DNA of 64,000 bases from Pseudomonas chlororaphis (GTDB lineage: Bacteria; Pseudomonadota; Gammaproteobacteria; Pseudomonadales; Pseudomonadaceae). Of the stretch, positions 8,971 to 18,004 are shown piece by piece (within the stretch, counting starts at the first letter, position 1; the number at the start of each line of letters is the position of its first letter). Where the stretch lies: NCBI RefSeq assembly GCF_000783395.1, contig NZ_JSFK01000022.1, forward strand, positions 1 to 64,000, written 5' to 3'. The notes beneath the pieces were generated by a model. The model was not told the origin of the DNA. It searched no databases and saw only the letters and a program-made list of their open reading frames with translations. The position numbers were made by a program, and so were the translations under genes.

Positions 8971-9318
8971 GTGCAAATGCAATCCAGTCTGACCGAATGT
9001 GAAGTCGCCCAACTGCGCGCCTCGGCCTCCAAGGCCTGCGCCTTGCTCAAGGCCATGGCCAATGAGGATCGCCTGCTGATCCTCTGTCAACTGACTCAGG
9101 GCGAACGCAACGTTGGCGAACTGGAAAAGATGACCGGTGTGCGCCAGCCGACGCTTTCTCAGCAACTGGGCATCCTGCGTGACGAAGGCCTGGTCGCGAC
9201 CCGTCGTGAAGGCAAGTACATTTTTTACGGCCTTGCCAGTCCGGAAGTCATCCAGGTGATGAAAACGCTCTCCGGGTTGTATTGCGGCGCCGTGCTGAAA
9301 AGTCTCGGCCATCAATAA
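8971..9318 (+). CDS. bigR: ArsR-family persulfide/redox-sensing repressor (BigR/SqrR type)
   Basis: 115-aa ArsR-type winged-helix protein (recognition helix in RQPTLSQQLGILRDEGLV). It lacks arsenic-type ELCVCDL metal sites. Instead C39 (LLILCQL) and C105 (GLYCGAV) are 66 residues apart, the same spacing as the C42/C108 pair of Xylella BigR and C41/C107 of SqrR that form the regulatory disulfide or tetrasulfide. The start is GTG at 8971, with ATG at 8977 a close alternative. It is divergent from the MBL gene and upstream of sqr and tauE, so it probably represses both sides. Confidence 0.88.
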   Translation: MQMQSSLTECEVAQLRASASKACALLKAMANEDRLLILCQLTQGERNVGELEKMTGVRQPTLSQQLGILRDEGLVATRREGKYIFYGLASPEVIQVMKTLSGLYCGAVLKSLGHQ

Positions 9319-9341
9319 ATGCCAGCCAATACATCACTTAC

Positions 9342-9435
9342 CCTGTGGGTGCTGGCTTGCCAGCGATGAGGCGTGTCAGCCAACATTGATGGCGACTGAA
9401 ACTCCGCCATCGCTGGCAAGCCAGCTCCCACAGGG
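9342..9435. repeat. REP doublet
   Basis: Two inverted REP units (about 9343-9371 and 9408-9434) with core TGGCTTGCCAGCGATG lie between bigR and sqr. The first has GGGTGCTGG instead of GGGAGCTGG. The pair can fold into one long hairpin inside the presumed bigR-sqr transcript and could uncouple their expression. Confidence 0.92.
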
Positions 9436-9484
9436 TTTTGTATAGACGCTGAACAATCCTTGCGTGCAGCAAAAGGAACAAGCA

Positions 9485-10729
9485 ATGAACGATCAACACT
9501 GGGGCTCATCCATCAGTGCAGACATCGTGGTCATCGGCGGCGGTACGGCCGGTATCGGTTTTGTCGCCAGCCTGCTCAAGCGTGATCCGAGCCTGAACAT
9601 CACGATCATCGAGCCGAGCACTCACCATTACTACCAACCGGCGTGGACGCTGGTCGGCGGTGGCGCTTACGACGTGAAAGACACGGTCAGGCCGATGACC
9701 AAAGTACTGCCGCGCCAAGCCACTTGGATACAAGCCGCCGTCACCGGCATTGATCCGGACAAAAAACAACTCACTCTTAACGACGAGCGCACGGTCAGCT
9801 ACCAGAACCTGATCGTCTGCCCCGGCCTGCGCCTGGCCTGGGAGAAGATCGAAGGCTTGCAGGAAAGCCTCGGTCAGCACGGCGTCACCTCCAACTACAG
9901 CTATCAGCATGCGCAGTACACCTGGGATCAAGTGCAGAAACTGCGCGGCGGCAAAGCGCTGTTCAGCCAACCGGCAATGCCGATCAAATGTGCCGGCGCG
10001 CCGCAAAAAGCCCTGTACCTGTCCTGCGATCACTGGCTGAAAAGCGGTGCGCTGAACAACATCCAGGTCGAATTCAACCTGGCCGGCGCCGCGCTGTTCG
10101 GCGTGGCGACGTTCGTGCCGCCGTTGATGAAGTACATCGAAAAATACAACGCGCAGTTGGCGTTCAACTCGAATCTGGTCAAGGTCGACGGCCCGGCGAA
10201 AACCGCGTGGTTCGAGATCAAGGATGCCGATGGCAATATCACCCGCGAGGCGAAAACCTTCGATCTGCTGCACGTCGTGCCGCCGCAGGTTTCGCCAGAT
10301 TTCATCGCACAAAGCGCGTTGGCCGACGCCGCCGGCTGGTGCGAAGTCAACCCGCACAGCCTTCAGCATCCGCGCTATCCCGAGGTATTCGCACTCGGTG
10401 ATATCTGCGGCACCAGTAACGCGAAAACCGCAGCTGCCGTGCGCAAGCAAGTCGTTGTGGTCGCGGAAAACCTGCTGGCCGTACGCAAGCAGCAACCGCT
10501 GCCGCTGAAGTACGACGGCTATGGTTCCTGCCCGCTGACGGTGGAGAAGGGCAAGGTGATCCTCGCCGAATTCGGTTATGCCGGGAAGTTGCTGCCGACC
10601 TTTCCTCTGGACCCGACCGTGGCGCGACGTTCGGCATGGTTTCTCAAGGCAACCTTGCTGCCGTGGTTCTACTGGAACGGCATGCTCAAGGGCCGCGAGT
10701 GGCTGACTGGTCTGTCCAAGGTTGACTGA
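9485..10729 (+). CDS. sqr: Sulfide:quinone oxidoreductase, type II (SQOR-like)
   Basis: FAD enzyme that oxidises sulfide and passes electrons to the quinone pool, making persulfide that the MBL-fold dioxygenase can use. It is 414 aa from the ATG at 9485 (AAAAGGAACA before it). It has FAD-binding DIVVIGGGTAGIG at the N-terminus, redox cysteines C169 (PIKCAGAPQK) and C349 (YGSCPL) spaced as in SQOR, and a second FAD-contacting segment FALGDICGTSNAKT. The C-terminal FLKATLLPWFYWNGML looks like the amphipathic membrane anchor of the family. Confidence 0.93.
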   Translation: MNDQHWGSSISADIVVIGGGTAGIGFVASLLKRDPSLNITIIEPSTHHYYQPAWTLVGGGAYDVKDTVRPMTKVLPRQATWIQAAVTGIDPDKKQLTLNDERTVSYQNLIVCPGLRLAWEKIEGLQESLGQHGVTSNYSYQHAQYTWDQVQKLRGGKALFSQPAMPIKCAGAPQKALYLSCDHWLKSGALNNIQVEFNLAGAALFGVATFVPPLMKYIEKYNAQLAFNSNLVKVDGPAKTAWFEIKDADGNITREAKTFDLLHVVPPQVSPDFIAQSALADAAGWCEVNPHSLQHPRYPEVFALGDICGTSNAKTAAAVRKQVVVVAENLLAVRKQQPLPLKYDGYGSCPLTVEKGKVILAEFGYAGKLLPTFPLDPTVARRSAWFLKATLLPWFYWNGMLKGREWLTGLSKVD

Positions 10730-10738
10730 GAAAACCCT

Positions 10739-11539
10739 ATGTTGCTGGCAAGTCTGTTTGGCATGGTGATGGGGTTGGTCCTCGGCTTGACCGGGGCCGG
10801 CGGCGGCATTCTTGCGGTGCCGGCGCTGGTGCTCGGGTTGGGCTGGACGATGACCCAGGCAGCGCCGGTCGCATTGTTTGCGGTCGGCAGTGCGGCGGCG
10901 GTCGGGGCTATCGACGGTTTGCGGCATGGTTTGGTGCGCTATCGCGCGGCGCTGTTGATTGCGGCGTTGGGCGCAGTGTTTTCGCCGTTGGGGATCTACT
11001 TCGCGCACCAGTTGCCGGAGAAAATCCTGATGATTCTGTTCAGTCTGCTGATGGTCATGGTGGCCTGGCGCATGCTGCGCCGCGAGCGTCAGCAGGAAGG
11101 ACCGAGCGATCACGGTCACGCCAGTTGGGGCCAGAAGAATTGCATGCTCAATGAACAAACCGGGCGCTTTGACTGGACGGCAAAATGTACCGCAACGTTG
11201 GCTGCGTTAGGTGCAATTACCGGCGTGGTGTCCGGATTGCTCGGTGTCGGTGGCGGCTTTTTGATCGTGCCGGCGTTCAAGCAACTGACCGATGTGCAGA
11301 TGCGCGGGATTGTTGCGACGTCGTTGATGGTGATCAGTCTGATTTCGGCAATCGGGGTGATCGGCTCGTTTCACGCCGGTGTGCGGATTGACGGGCAGGG
11401 CGCGGCGTTCATCGTCGCAAGCATTGTCGGCATGATCATCGGCCGCAAGCTTTGCGCGCGGGTGCCGGCGCGGGCGTTGCAGGTGGGGTTTGCCAGTATC
11501 TGTCTGGTGGTGGCGGGGTATATGTTGTTGCGGGCGTGA
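10739..11539 (+). CDS. TauE/SafE family sulfite/anion exporter
   Basis: 266-aa inner-membrane protein with two DUF81/TauE repeats: GLVLGLTGAGGGILAVPALV near the N-terminus and SGLLGVGGGFLIVPAFKQL in the middle, about eight hydrophobic segments, and a His-containing cytosolic loop around residues 120-150. It starts 9 bp after sqr, so it is co-transcribed. Next to SQR and a persulfide dioxygenase it probably exports sulfite or another sulfur oxyanion. The substrate is inferred from context only. Confidence 0.88.
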   Translation: MLLASLFGMVMGLVLGLTGAGGGILAVPALVLGLGWTMTQAAPVALFAVGSAAAVGAIDGLRHGLVRYRAALLIAALGAVFSPLGIYFAHQLPEKILMILFSLLMVMVAWRMLRRERQQEGPSDHGHASWGQKNCMLNEQTGRFDWTAKCTATLAALGAITGVVSGLLGVGGGFLIVPAFKQLTDVQMRGIVATSLMVISLISAIGVIGSFHAGVRIDGQGAAFIVASIVGMIIGRKLCARVPARALQVGFASICLVVAGYMLLRA

Positions 11540-11551
11540 GGTTCAAAACAA

Positions 11552-11580
11552 ATCGCAGCCCATCAAGGGCTGCGATCTTT
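11552..11580. terminator. Terminator between convergent tauE and dctM
   Basis: Perfect stem ATCGCAGCCC / GGGCTGCGAT with a 5-nt loop followed by CTTTCT. It lies 12 bp past the tauE-type gene's stop codon and close to the dctM stop codon, so it ends the rightward sulfide operon and may also serve the leftward hexuronate operon. Confidence 0.8.
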
Positions 11581-11588
11581 CTATCGGC

Positions 11589-12869
11589 TTACAAGACCAG
11601 ATGCGGCAACCACAGCGAAAGTGCCGGCACGTAAGTCACCAGCATCAACACCAGGAACAGCACGGCATAGAACGGCAGCAGCGCTTTCACGGTGCTCTCG
11701 ATACTGACCTTGCCCACCGCCGATCCGACAAACAGCACCGCACCCACCGGCGGCGTTATCAGTCCGATCCCGAGGTTCACCAGCATGATCATGCCGAACT
11801 GCACCGGGTCGACGCCGATGCCGAGAATCACCGGCATCAGGATTGGCGTCAGGATCAGGATCAGCGGCGCCATGTCCATCACCGTGCCGAGCAACAGCAG
11901 CATGACGTTGATGCACATCAGGATCACGTAGCGGTTGTCCGACAGGGTCAGGAACAGCGTGGTGATCTTCGCCGGGATCTGCATCAGGGTCATGATGTAG
12001 CCGAAGCTCGCGGCGAAACCGATCAGGATCATCACGATCGAAATCGTCCGCACCGTGCGGTGCATCAGTTTCGGCAGTTCGCGCCATTTGTAGTCGCGGT
12101 AGATGAACATGGTGACGAAGAATGACCAGAGCACGGCGATGGCCGCCGATTCGGTCGCGGTGAAGATGCCGGACAGGATGCCGCCGAGGATGATCACCAT
12201 CGCCATCAGGCCCCAGAGGGCTTCGCCGACGATTTTCAACGCCTGGCGCATCGGGATCACTTCACCCTTGGGATAATTGCGTTTTCTCGCGAAAATCAGA
12301 CACAGCACCATCAGGCAGGCGCTCATCAGCAAGCCCGGCACGATGCCGGCCATGAACAGCGAAGCAATCGAAACCGTGCCACCGGCGGCCAGGGAGTAAA
12401 GCACCGAGTTATGGCTTGGCGGGGTCAGCAGGGCTTGCACCGAACCGCTGACGGTCACGGCGGTGGAGAAATCCCGTGGATAGCCCTTGCGTTCCATTTC
12501 CGGAATCAGCACCGAGCCCACCGACGCGGTGTCGGCCACCGACGAACCGGAGATCGCGCCGAAGAAGGTCGAGGCGACAATGTTGACCAGTGACAGGCCA
12601 CCGCGCACAAACCCCACCAGCACCCCGGCACACGCCACCAAGCGACGGGACATGCCGCCCTCGGCCATGATCGCACCGGCCAGCACGAAGAACGGAATGG
12701 CCAGCAGGGAGAATTTGTTCACCCCCGACGCAACCTGAATCATCACCGCCTGGAACGGAATGTCGATCCACCATGCACCGATCAGCGCGGCCGCACCGAG
12801 CGCGTAGGCGACCGGCATGCCGATCAGGATCAATACGATAAAACTGCCCAGCAGAATCAGAGCGTCCAT
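11589..12869 (-). CDS. dctM: TRAP transporter large permease (DctM), probable hexuronate system
   Basis: 426-aa inner-membrane protein with about 12 hydrophobic segments and DctM signatures (FFVLAGAIMAEGGMSRR; AISGSSVADTASVG; LTPPSHNSVLYSLAAGG). It couples solute uptake to a sodium or proton gradient. Its start overlaps the dctQ stop by one base (TAATG), showing translational coupling. It is the last gene of the cluster oprD, udh, lactonase, dctP, dctQ, dctM, which points to galacturonate/glucuronate rather than C4-dicarboxylates. Confidence 0.93.
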   Translation of the reverse strand: MDALILLGSFIVLILIGMPVAYALGAAALIGAWWIDIPFQAVMIQVASGVNKFSLLAIPFFVLAGAIMAEGGMSRRLVACAGVLVGFVRGGLSLVNIVASTFFGAISGSSVADTASVGSVLIPEMERKGYPRDFSTAVTVSGSVQALLTPPSHNSVLYSLAAGGTVSIASLFMAGIVPGLLMSACLMVLCLIFARKRNYPKGEVIPMRQALKIVGEALWGLMAMVIILGGILSGIFTATESAAIAVLWSFFVTMFIYRDYKWRELPKLMHRTVRTISIVMILIGFAASFGYIMTLMQIPAKITTLFLTLSDNRYVILMCINVMLLLLGTVMDMAPLILILTPILMPVILGIGVDPVQFGMIMLVNLGIGLITPPVGAVLFVGSAVGKVSIESTVKALLPFYAVLFLVLMLVTYVPALSLWLPHLVL

Positions 12870-13396
12870 TAAGCGGCACCTTCACTTTCTTCAACCAGGT
12901 CGAACTGCACGACCCGCCGTTTGCTCTGGTCACCGAGCAAGAGTTTTTCCAGCACGAAAATCAGCGTCAGCAAGCCGCCCACGGGAATGGGCAAGTAGGT
13001 CACGCCAACGCGCAGATCGGGCAGGGCCGCCATGAACTGGTTCCAGGTGGACATGCACAGCTTGGCGCCCCAGATCGTCATGAAGATGCAGATCGCCGCC
13101 ATGAGCAGTTGTGAAAATATCGCCGCTGCCGATCTCAGTTGTGGAGGCATGCGATCGGTGAGCATGGCCACGGCCATGTGCGCGCCGGCGCGGTAGCTGG
13201 CGGCGGCGCCGATGAAGGTAAACACCATCATCAGCAGGATCGCCGTGGGCTCGGGCCAGCTCGAACCGGTGCCCAGGACGTAGCGGGCGAACACGCCCCA
13301 GGGAATCATCAGGGAAATCGCCAGGACGGAAAGGCCGGCGACCCAGATGCACGTCATGTAGATCTTGTCGTTGATACGCAGCAGTAGATTCTTCAT
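12869..13396 (-). CDS. dctQ: TRAP transporter small permease (DctQ)
   Basis: 175-aa four-helix membrane protein (helices about 15-37, 50-70, 90-112, 132-152) with the DctQ-family pattern of a long first loop and the GAAASYRAGAHMAV segment. It pairs with DctM and receives ligand-loaded DctP. The start is at 13396, 76 bp after dctP. Confidence 0.9.
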   Translation of the reverse strand: MKNLLLRINDKIYMTCIWVAGLSVLAISLMIPWGVFARYVLGTGSSWPEPTAILLMMVFTFIGAAASYRAGAHMAVAMLTDRMPPQLRSAAAIFSQLLMAAICIFMTIWGAKLCMSTWNQFMAALPDLRVGVTYLPIPVGGLLTLIFVLEKLLLGDQSKRRVVQFDLVEESEGAA

Positions 13397-13472
13397 CGGG
13401 TTCCACCGTAACCGGGCGCGCCGCAGTCATCGGGCGCACCGGGCCTTGTTCATGAGGACGGAGCGGGAGGCG

Positions 13473-14444
13473 TTACTGAACGGCTTCGATTTTCTTGATC
13501 AGGTCGGCATACTTCGCGCCGTACTTTTCCCGCACCGGTGCGGTGGCGTCGTAGAAGGGTTTCTTGTCGACCTCGATGAACTCGACGCCGGCAGCCTTGA
13601 GTTTTTCTTCACTGGCAGCGGACTTCTTGTCCCACAGCACGCGCTCTTCGGCCTGGGCAGCCTTGGCGGCTGTCTTGACCAGCGCCTGTTGATCCGGCGT
13701 CAGTTTTTCCCAAGTGATTTTCGACATCACGATCGGCTCTGGCAGGATCAGGTGACCGGTGAGGCTGTAGTACTTCGCATTCTGGAAGTGGTTGTGTTCG
13801 AGCAGGGTTGGCGGGTTGTTTTCCGCGCCGTCGATCACGCCGGTCTGCAGGGCACTGAAGATCTCGCCGGTGTCCATGGCGATACCGTTACCGCCCATGG
13901 CGTTCATCATGTCGATGAACATCGGGTTGCCTTGCACGCGGATTTTCATGCCCTTGAGGTCTTCGAGCTTGCGCACCGGTTTCTTGGTGTAGACGTTGCG
14001 CGTGCCGCCGTCCATCCAGGCCAGGGCCACCAGGCCGAACTCAGAGTTGGTGATTTTGTCGAGGATCTCGTCGCCCACTGCGCCGTCGATGACGTTACGC
14101 ATGTGTTGGTGATCGCGGAAGATGAACGGCATGTTGAACACGTTCACGTCCGGAACCACGGGGCCGACGATACCCAGGCTGACGCGAGACAGTTGTACGG
14201 CGCCGACTTGCATCTGCTCGATGACTTCCTTTTCGGAGCCCAGCACACCGCCAGGGAAGTATTGGAAGGTCAGTTCGCCGTTGGTCTCCTTGGTCAGGGT
14301 CTTGCCCATGTTTTCTTCGGCCACCACGGTTGGATAACCGGCGGGGTGAATGTCAGCGAATTTGAGTTGCAGTGCCTGAGCGGCGCCAGTGAAGGTAAAC
14401 AGCAGCGGGAGTGCAGCGGCCAGCAAGGTGCGTTTGAAGTTCAT
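13473..14444 (-). CDS. dctP: TRAP transporter periplasmic solute-binding protein (DctP family)
   Basis: 323-aa protein with a cleavable signal peptide (MNFKRTLLAAALPLLF...AQA, about residues 1-24) and DctP-family signatures: GVLGSEKEVIEQMQVGAV, FNMPFIFRDHQHMR, and the carboxylate-binding Arg in MKIRVQGNPMFIDMM. Uronate-binding members of the family keep this Arg and the following NPMF run. Flanking uronate dehydrogenase and lactonase genes support D-galacturonate/D-glucuronate as ligand, but this is inference. Confidence 0.92.
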   Translation of the reverse strand: MNFKRTLLAAALPLLFTFTGAAQALQLKFADIHPAGYPTVVAEENMGKTLTKETNGELTFQYFPGGVLGSEKEVIEQMQVGAVQLSRVSLGIVGPVVPDVNVFNMPFIFRDHQHMRNVIDGAVGDEILDKITNSEFGLVALAWMDGGTRNVYTKKPVRKLEDLKGMKIRVQGNPMFIDMMNAMGGNGIAMDTGEIFSALQTGVIDGAENNPPTLLEHNHFQNAKYYSLTGHLILPEPIVMSKITWEKLTPDQQALVKTAAKAAQAEERVLWDKKSAASEEKLKAAGVEFIEVDKKPFYDATAPVREKYGAKYADLIKKIEAVQ

Positions 14445-14508
14445 GGGGGTGAGTCTCCAGTCTTGTTATTTTTGTGTTCAAGGCACAGCGGTGCAGCAGA
14501 GGCGGGTG

Positions 14509-15402
14509 TTACAACGAATCGTTGAACTGCGGTTCCGGCAAACCTTTGACGTTGAGGTTCAGGGCGAACACGCCACCGGCCAGGGATTGCGAGTCGTGGT
14601 CATCGCCGGGACGAATCGAGGTGACGAACAAGGTGTCCATCCGGCTGCCGCCGAAGGCACACATCGTCGGTTTTTTCACCGGCACCTCCAGTGAGAAATC
14701 AAGACGACCGTCCGGCGCGAAGCGGTGAATCAGGCCGGCGTCGTTGGCGCAGATCCAGTAGAAGCCTTCGGCGTCCACAGCCGCGCCATCGGGCCGGCCG
14801 GGGAAGTGGTTCATGTCGACGAAGACGCGTCGGTTCGACGGTGTGCCGGTATCGGTGTCGTAATCGAACGCCCAGATCAGTTGCACATCGGGGTGCGAAT
14901 CGGACAGGTACATCGTCTTGCCGTCGGGGCTGAAGCCGAGGCCGTTAGGCACGATAAAACCGTCGAGCTGCGCTTCGATCACGCCAGACGCTCCGGCACC
15001 GTAGCGGTAGAGCCGGCCTTCGGGCGCACTCAGGCCCATGTTCAGCACCATGCTGCCGGCCCAGAAGCGACCCTGGCGGTCGCAGCGACCATCGTTGAGA
15101 CGCATGTCTTTGCGGCCGTGCTCGACGCTGGCGAGCAGTTGGTTGTCGAGGCTGCCGTCGCTGTGCGGATGCAGGTGGAAGAAGCCGCTTTCCATCCCGG
15201 CAACCCAGCCGCCATGGCTGTGGCGGGCGATGCAGGCGAGCATTTCCGGGGTTTTCCAGGCATGCACATGGCCCGTGTCAGCGCTCCAGCGTTGCAGGCC
15301 GCCATTGGGAATATCCACCCAGTACAGCGCATTTTCCTCTGCCACCCAGACCGGGCTTTCGCCCACGGCGTTACGGGCATCGACGATCAATTCGGCTTGC
15401 AT
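14509..15402 (-). CDS. SMP-30/gluconolactonase family lactonase, probable aldarolactonase
   Basis: 297-aa six-bladed beta-propeller of the SMP-30 family: metal ligands in ARNAVGESPVWV (E), PNGLGFSPDGKTMYLSDS (N, D) and GRPDGAAVDAEGFYWI. Uronate dehydrogenase makes 1,5-aldarolactones, and SMP-30-type UxuL enzymes open these to galactarate or glucarate in Pseudomonas; this gene sits directly after udh. I prefer the second ATG (15402), which is 6 nt from AAAGGA, over the one at 15408, which abuts it. A generic gluconolactonase is the alternative. Confidence 0.87.
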   Translation of the reverse strand: MQAELIVDARNAVGESPVWVAEENALYWVDIPNGGLQRWSADTGHVHAWKTPEMLACIARHSHGGWVAGMESGFFHLHPHSDGSLDNQLLASVEHGRKDMRLNDGRCDRQGRFWAGSMVLNMGLSAPEGRLYRYGAGASGVIEAQLDGFIVPNGLGFSPDGKTMYLSDSHPDVQLIWAFDYDTDTGTPSNRRVFVDMNHFPGRPDGAAVDAEGFYWICANDAGLIHRFAPDGRLDFSLEVPVKKPTMCAFGGSRMDTLFVTSIRPGDDHDSQSLAGGVFALNLNVKGLPEPQFNDSL

Positions 15403-15432
15403 ACTCATTCCTTTGCGTCGTTGTCAGGGTGA

Positions 15433-16257
15433 TCAGTCGCCGAACGGTCCGGCCGCGACAAACGCGCCGCCCTGATAGATTCGCGCCGGATCATCGGCGG
15501 CCGGCATTGGCTGCGCTTCGACCTTTTCGCGGAACACTTCGGAGCTGTCCTTTGCTTCGAATCCGAGGTGACTGGCGAAGCGGTTGTCCCACCAGACGTC
15601 CTTGTTGGCGGACATGCCGTAGACCACGGTGTGGCCGACGTTTGGCGTATACAGCGCGCGTTCGAGCAATTGCGTGAGGTCGTCGAAGCTCAACCAGGTA
15701 TGCATCATTCGACGGTTCTGCGGCTCGGGGAACGAGGAGCCGATGCGGATGCTCACGGTCTCGATGCCGTAGCGATCAAAGTAGAAACTGGCCATGTCTT
15801 CGCCGTAGGACTTGGACAAGCCGTAGTACCCGTCGGGGCGGCGTGCGGAGCTGGCGTCGAGCGGTTCGTCCTGTTTGTAGAAGCCGATGACGTGGTTGGA
15901 ACTGGCGAAGATCACCCGCTTCACGCCATGCCGACGCGCGGCTTCGTAGATGTGAAACACACCGCAGATGTTGGCGCCGAGGATTTCTTCGAAGGGCCGT
16001 TCGAGGGAGACACCGCCAAAATGCAGGATCGCATCGACGCCTTCGACCAGTTGGTGCACGGCGTTTTTGTCGGCGAGGTCGCAGACCACGATTTCTTCGC
16101 GATCATCGACGGCGGGGGTGAGGGCGGCGATGTCCGACAGGCGCAGGACATTGGCATAAGGGCGCATCCGTTCGCGCAGGACTTTGCCCAGGCCACCGGC
16201 GGCGCCGGTCAGTAGCAGACGGTTGAACGGGGCGCGGGGAGTAGAGGTAGACGTCAT
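15433..16257 (-). CDS. udh: NAD-dependent uronate dehydrogenase
   Basis: Oxidises D-galacturonate/D-glucuronate to the aldaro-1,5-lactone with NAD+. It is 274 aa, a short-chain/epimerase Rossmann protein: LLLTGAAGGLGKVLRE at 14-29, D60 of VVCDL, S-S-N around 119-121 and the catalytic Y145-x-x-x-K149 (YYGLSKSYGE). Length and the HFGGVSLERPFEEIL segment agree with Pseudomonas Udh proteins. It is first gene after the promoter region carrying the operator candidate at 16287, and heads udh-lactonase-dctPQM. Confidence 0.93.
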   Translation of the reverse strand: MTSTSTPRAPFNRLLLTGAAGGLGKVLRERMRPYANVLRLSDIAALTPAVDDREEIVVCDLADKNAVHQLVEGVDAILHFGGVSLERPFEEILGANICGVFHIYEAARRHGVKRVIFASSNHVIGFYKQDEPLDASSARRPDGYYGLSKSYGEDMASFYFDRYGIETVSIRIGSSFPEPQNRRMMHTWLSFDDLTQLLERALYTPNVGHTVVYGMSANKDVWWDNRFASHLGFEAKDSSEVFREKVEAQPMPAADDPARIYQGGAFVAAGPFGD

Positions 16258-16286
16258 GGCAATCCCTTACACGTTGTTATTAGGTT

Positions 16287-16307
16287 TGTTGTAGGTTGTC
16301 GTATGAC
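16287..16307. promoter_or_regulatory. Candidate hexuronate-regulator operator upstream of udh
   Basis: Read leftward: GTCATACGACAACCTACAAC, about 30-50 bp before the udh ATG. It matches the element at 18005-18025 before oprD in 17 of 21 positions (in inverted orientation), and both are imperfect palindromes with GTnnTACG half-sites, like FadR-type GntR operators. No regulator gene lies in this cluster. Confidence 0.5.
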
Positions 16308-16421
16308 TGCACTGAAGTATCGGTAGGGTTTCCGGAACTTGTCAACGCGACTTTTGGTGTAGATGACGGAAGGCCTGGCCTCTTTTCAATCACCACAGTT
16401 CTGTATTTGCAATGCAATCCC

Positions 16422-16647
16422 ATGTGGGAGCGAGCCTGCTCGCGAAAGCGGTGTGTCAATTAACATCAATGGTGAATCTGCCGCCGCCATCGCTGGCAAG
16501 CCAGCTCCCACAGGTATCAGCGTTGTTTTCAATTACCGCATTCACCACAAAATCCTGTGGGAGCTGGCTTGCCAGCGATGAGGCCGGTCCAGGCAACTCT
16601 TGTATCGACTGACACGCCGCCTTCGCGAGCGGGCTCGCTCCCTCAGG
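16422..16647. repeat. Cluster of four REP units between udh and oprD
   Basis: Alternating units at about 16422-16449 (variant GTGGGAGCGAGCCTGCTCGC), 16488-16514, 16555-16583 and 16618-16647 (variant CTTCGCGAGCGGGCTCGCTC). The two outer units belong to a second REP subtype with a GAGCCTGCTCGC palindrome. The cluster fills the 413-bp gap downstream of oprD; apart from it and the udh upstream region I see nothing else there. Confidence 0.9.
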
Positions 16648-16670
16648 GAAACTCGGTGTGGCGACTGGCT

Positions 16671-17966
16671 TTACAACAACGAAATCGGATAACTGATAAA
16701 GATCCGGTTCTCGTCAAACTCGTTGGTGCTGAAGTCGCGGCGTATCGTCGCGTTGCGCCATTTCACGTTGAGGTTTTTCAACGGGCCGCTCTGCACGGTG
16801 TAGGCCAGCTCCGACTCACGACCCCATTCCTTGCCGTCAGTGATGGTCCCGGTGTGCACGTTGTCGCCGCTGATGTAGCGGTTCATCAGGGTCAGACCGG
16901 GAACGCCAAGGGCGACGAAGTTGTAGTCATGGCGCAGCTGCCAGGAGCGCTCTTGGGCGTTGTCGTAGCTGGCGTTGTAACTGTCGTTGGCCAACGTGCC
17001 GCCGCTGGTGCCGTTGACCCGCATCCACGCGTCGTCGCCGCTGAGTTTTTGCAGGCCGACATAGAAGGTGTTACCGCCGTAGCGGGCCGAAAGCAGGGCG
17101 AACGCGGTCTTGTTGTCGAGGTCGCCGGCCTGGGCGCTGCCGTCTTCCTTGCCAGTGAAGAAACCGAGGTTGGCGCCCAGCGTCCAGTCGCCCACAGGCT
17201 GGCTGTGGCTGAGGTTGAAATACTGCTGCTGGTAGATGTCCGTGAGTTCGGCGTACCACACGCCAACCTGTGTGCGCTTGTCGTTGAAGCTGTACTCGCC
17301 GCCACCGAAGTTGAAGCGATCGGAAGTGAACGCGCCACGGCCGTTCATCGACATGTCTTCCATGCTCGCGTCGTTGCGCGGGCTGTTGCCGCGGAACTGG
17401 CCGCCGTAGACGGTCAAGCCATTGATCTCGGTGGAAGTGATCTGGCCACCGCGAAAGGTCTGCGGCAGCGAGCGGCCATCGTCGGAACGCAGGATCGGCA
17501 GCACCGGCATCCACTCGCCGACCTTCAATTCGGTCTTCGACACCTTTGCCTTCAGCGCCACACCAAGGCGCCCGAAATTATCCGCCGGGCGCCCGTCATC
17601 GTGGATCGGCAACAGCTGTGTGCCACCCGTGCCTTTGCCGCCATCGAGCTTCTGCGAATACATCCCCAGCACATCAAAGCCGAAACCGACGGTGCCCTGA
17701 GTAAAACCGGATTTGGCATCAAGGATGAAGTTCTGCGTCCACTCCTCAGCCTTGCCCTGCGGGTTGGCCGGGTTGACGAAGTTGCGGTTGAAGTAGGCGT
17801 TGCGCAGGTTCAGCGTGGCTTTGCTGTCTTCGAGGAAACCTTCGGCATCGGCGCTCATCGGTAAGGCGAAGGCCAGACTGCTACAGCCGATCAGGCCAAG
17901 GGTGGTACGCGGGCGAAGCGTGGCAAAGCGGGAAGGGCGGACGGAACTGCAGACGAGTGTGCTCAC
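16671..17966 (-). CDS. OprD-family outer-membrane porin
   Basis: 431-aa substrate-specific channel of the OprD/OccD-OccK superfamily. The start is GTG at 17966 with GGAGCG upstream; there is a signal sequence of about 41 aa ending MSADA before EGFLEDSKATLNLRNAYF, the usual OprD mature N-terminus. Family segments include GAWMRVNGTSGGTL-like loops and a C-terminal strand ending in FISYPISLL. It heads the hexuronate cluster, so it probably admits uronates. A separate transcript from udh is likely because a REP cluster follows it. Confidence 0.92.
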   Translation of the reverse strand: MSTLVCSSVRPSRFATLRPRTTLGLIGCSSLAFALPMSADAEGFLEDSKATLNLRNAYFNRNFVNPANPQGKAEEWTQNFILDAKSGFTQGTVGFGFDVLGMYSQKLDGGKGTGGTQLLPIHDDGRPADNFGRLGVALKAKVSKTELKVGEWMPVLPILRSDDGRSLPQTFRGGQITSTEINGLTVYGGQFRGNSPRNDASMEDMSMNGRGAFTSDRFNFGGGEYSFNDKRTQVGVWYAELTDIYQQQYFNLSHSQPVGDWTLGANLGFFTGKEDGSAQAGDLDNKTAFALLSARYGGNTFYVGLQKLSGDDAWMRVNGTSGGTLANDSYNASYDNAQERSWQLRHDYNFVALGVPGLTLMNRYISGDNVHTGTITDGKEWGRESELAYTVQSGPLKNLNVKWRNATIRRDFSTNEFDENRIFISYPISLL

Positions 17967-18004
17967 TGTGACGCTCCCTGTTTCGTTTGTTGTTTTTATT
18001 ATTT

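Noticed and set aside
9506..11158. A 550-codon leftward frame opposite sqr and tauE
   Set aside because: His/Arg/Gln-rich shadow of two recognised genes; no motif and no start signal.
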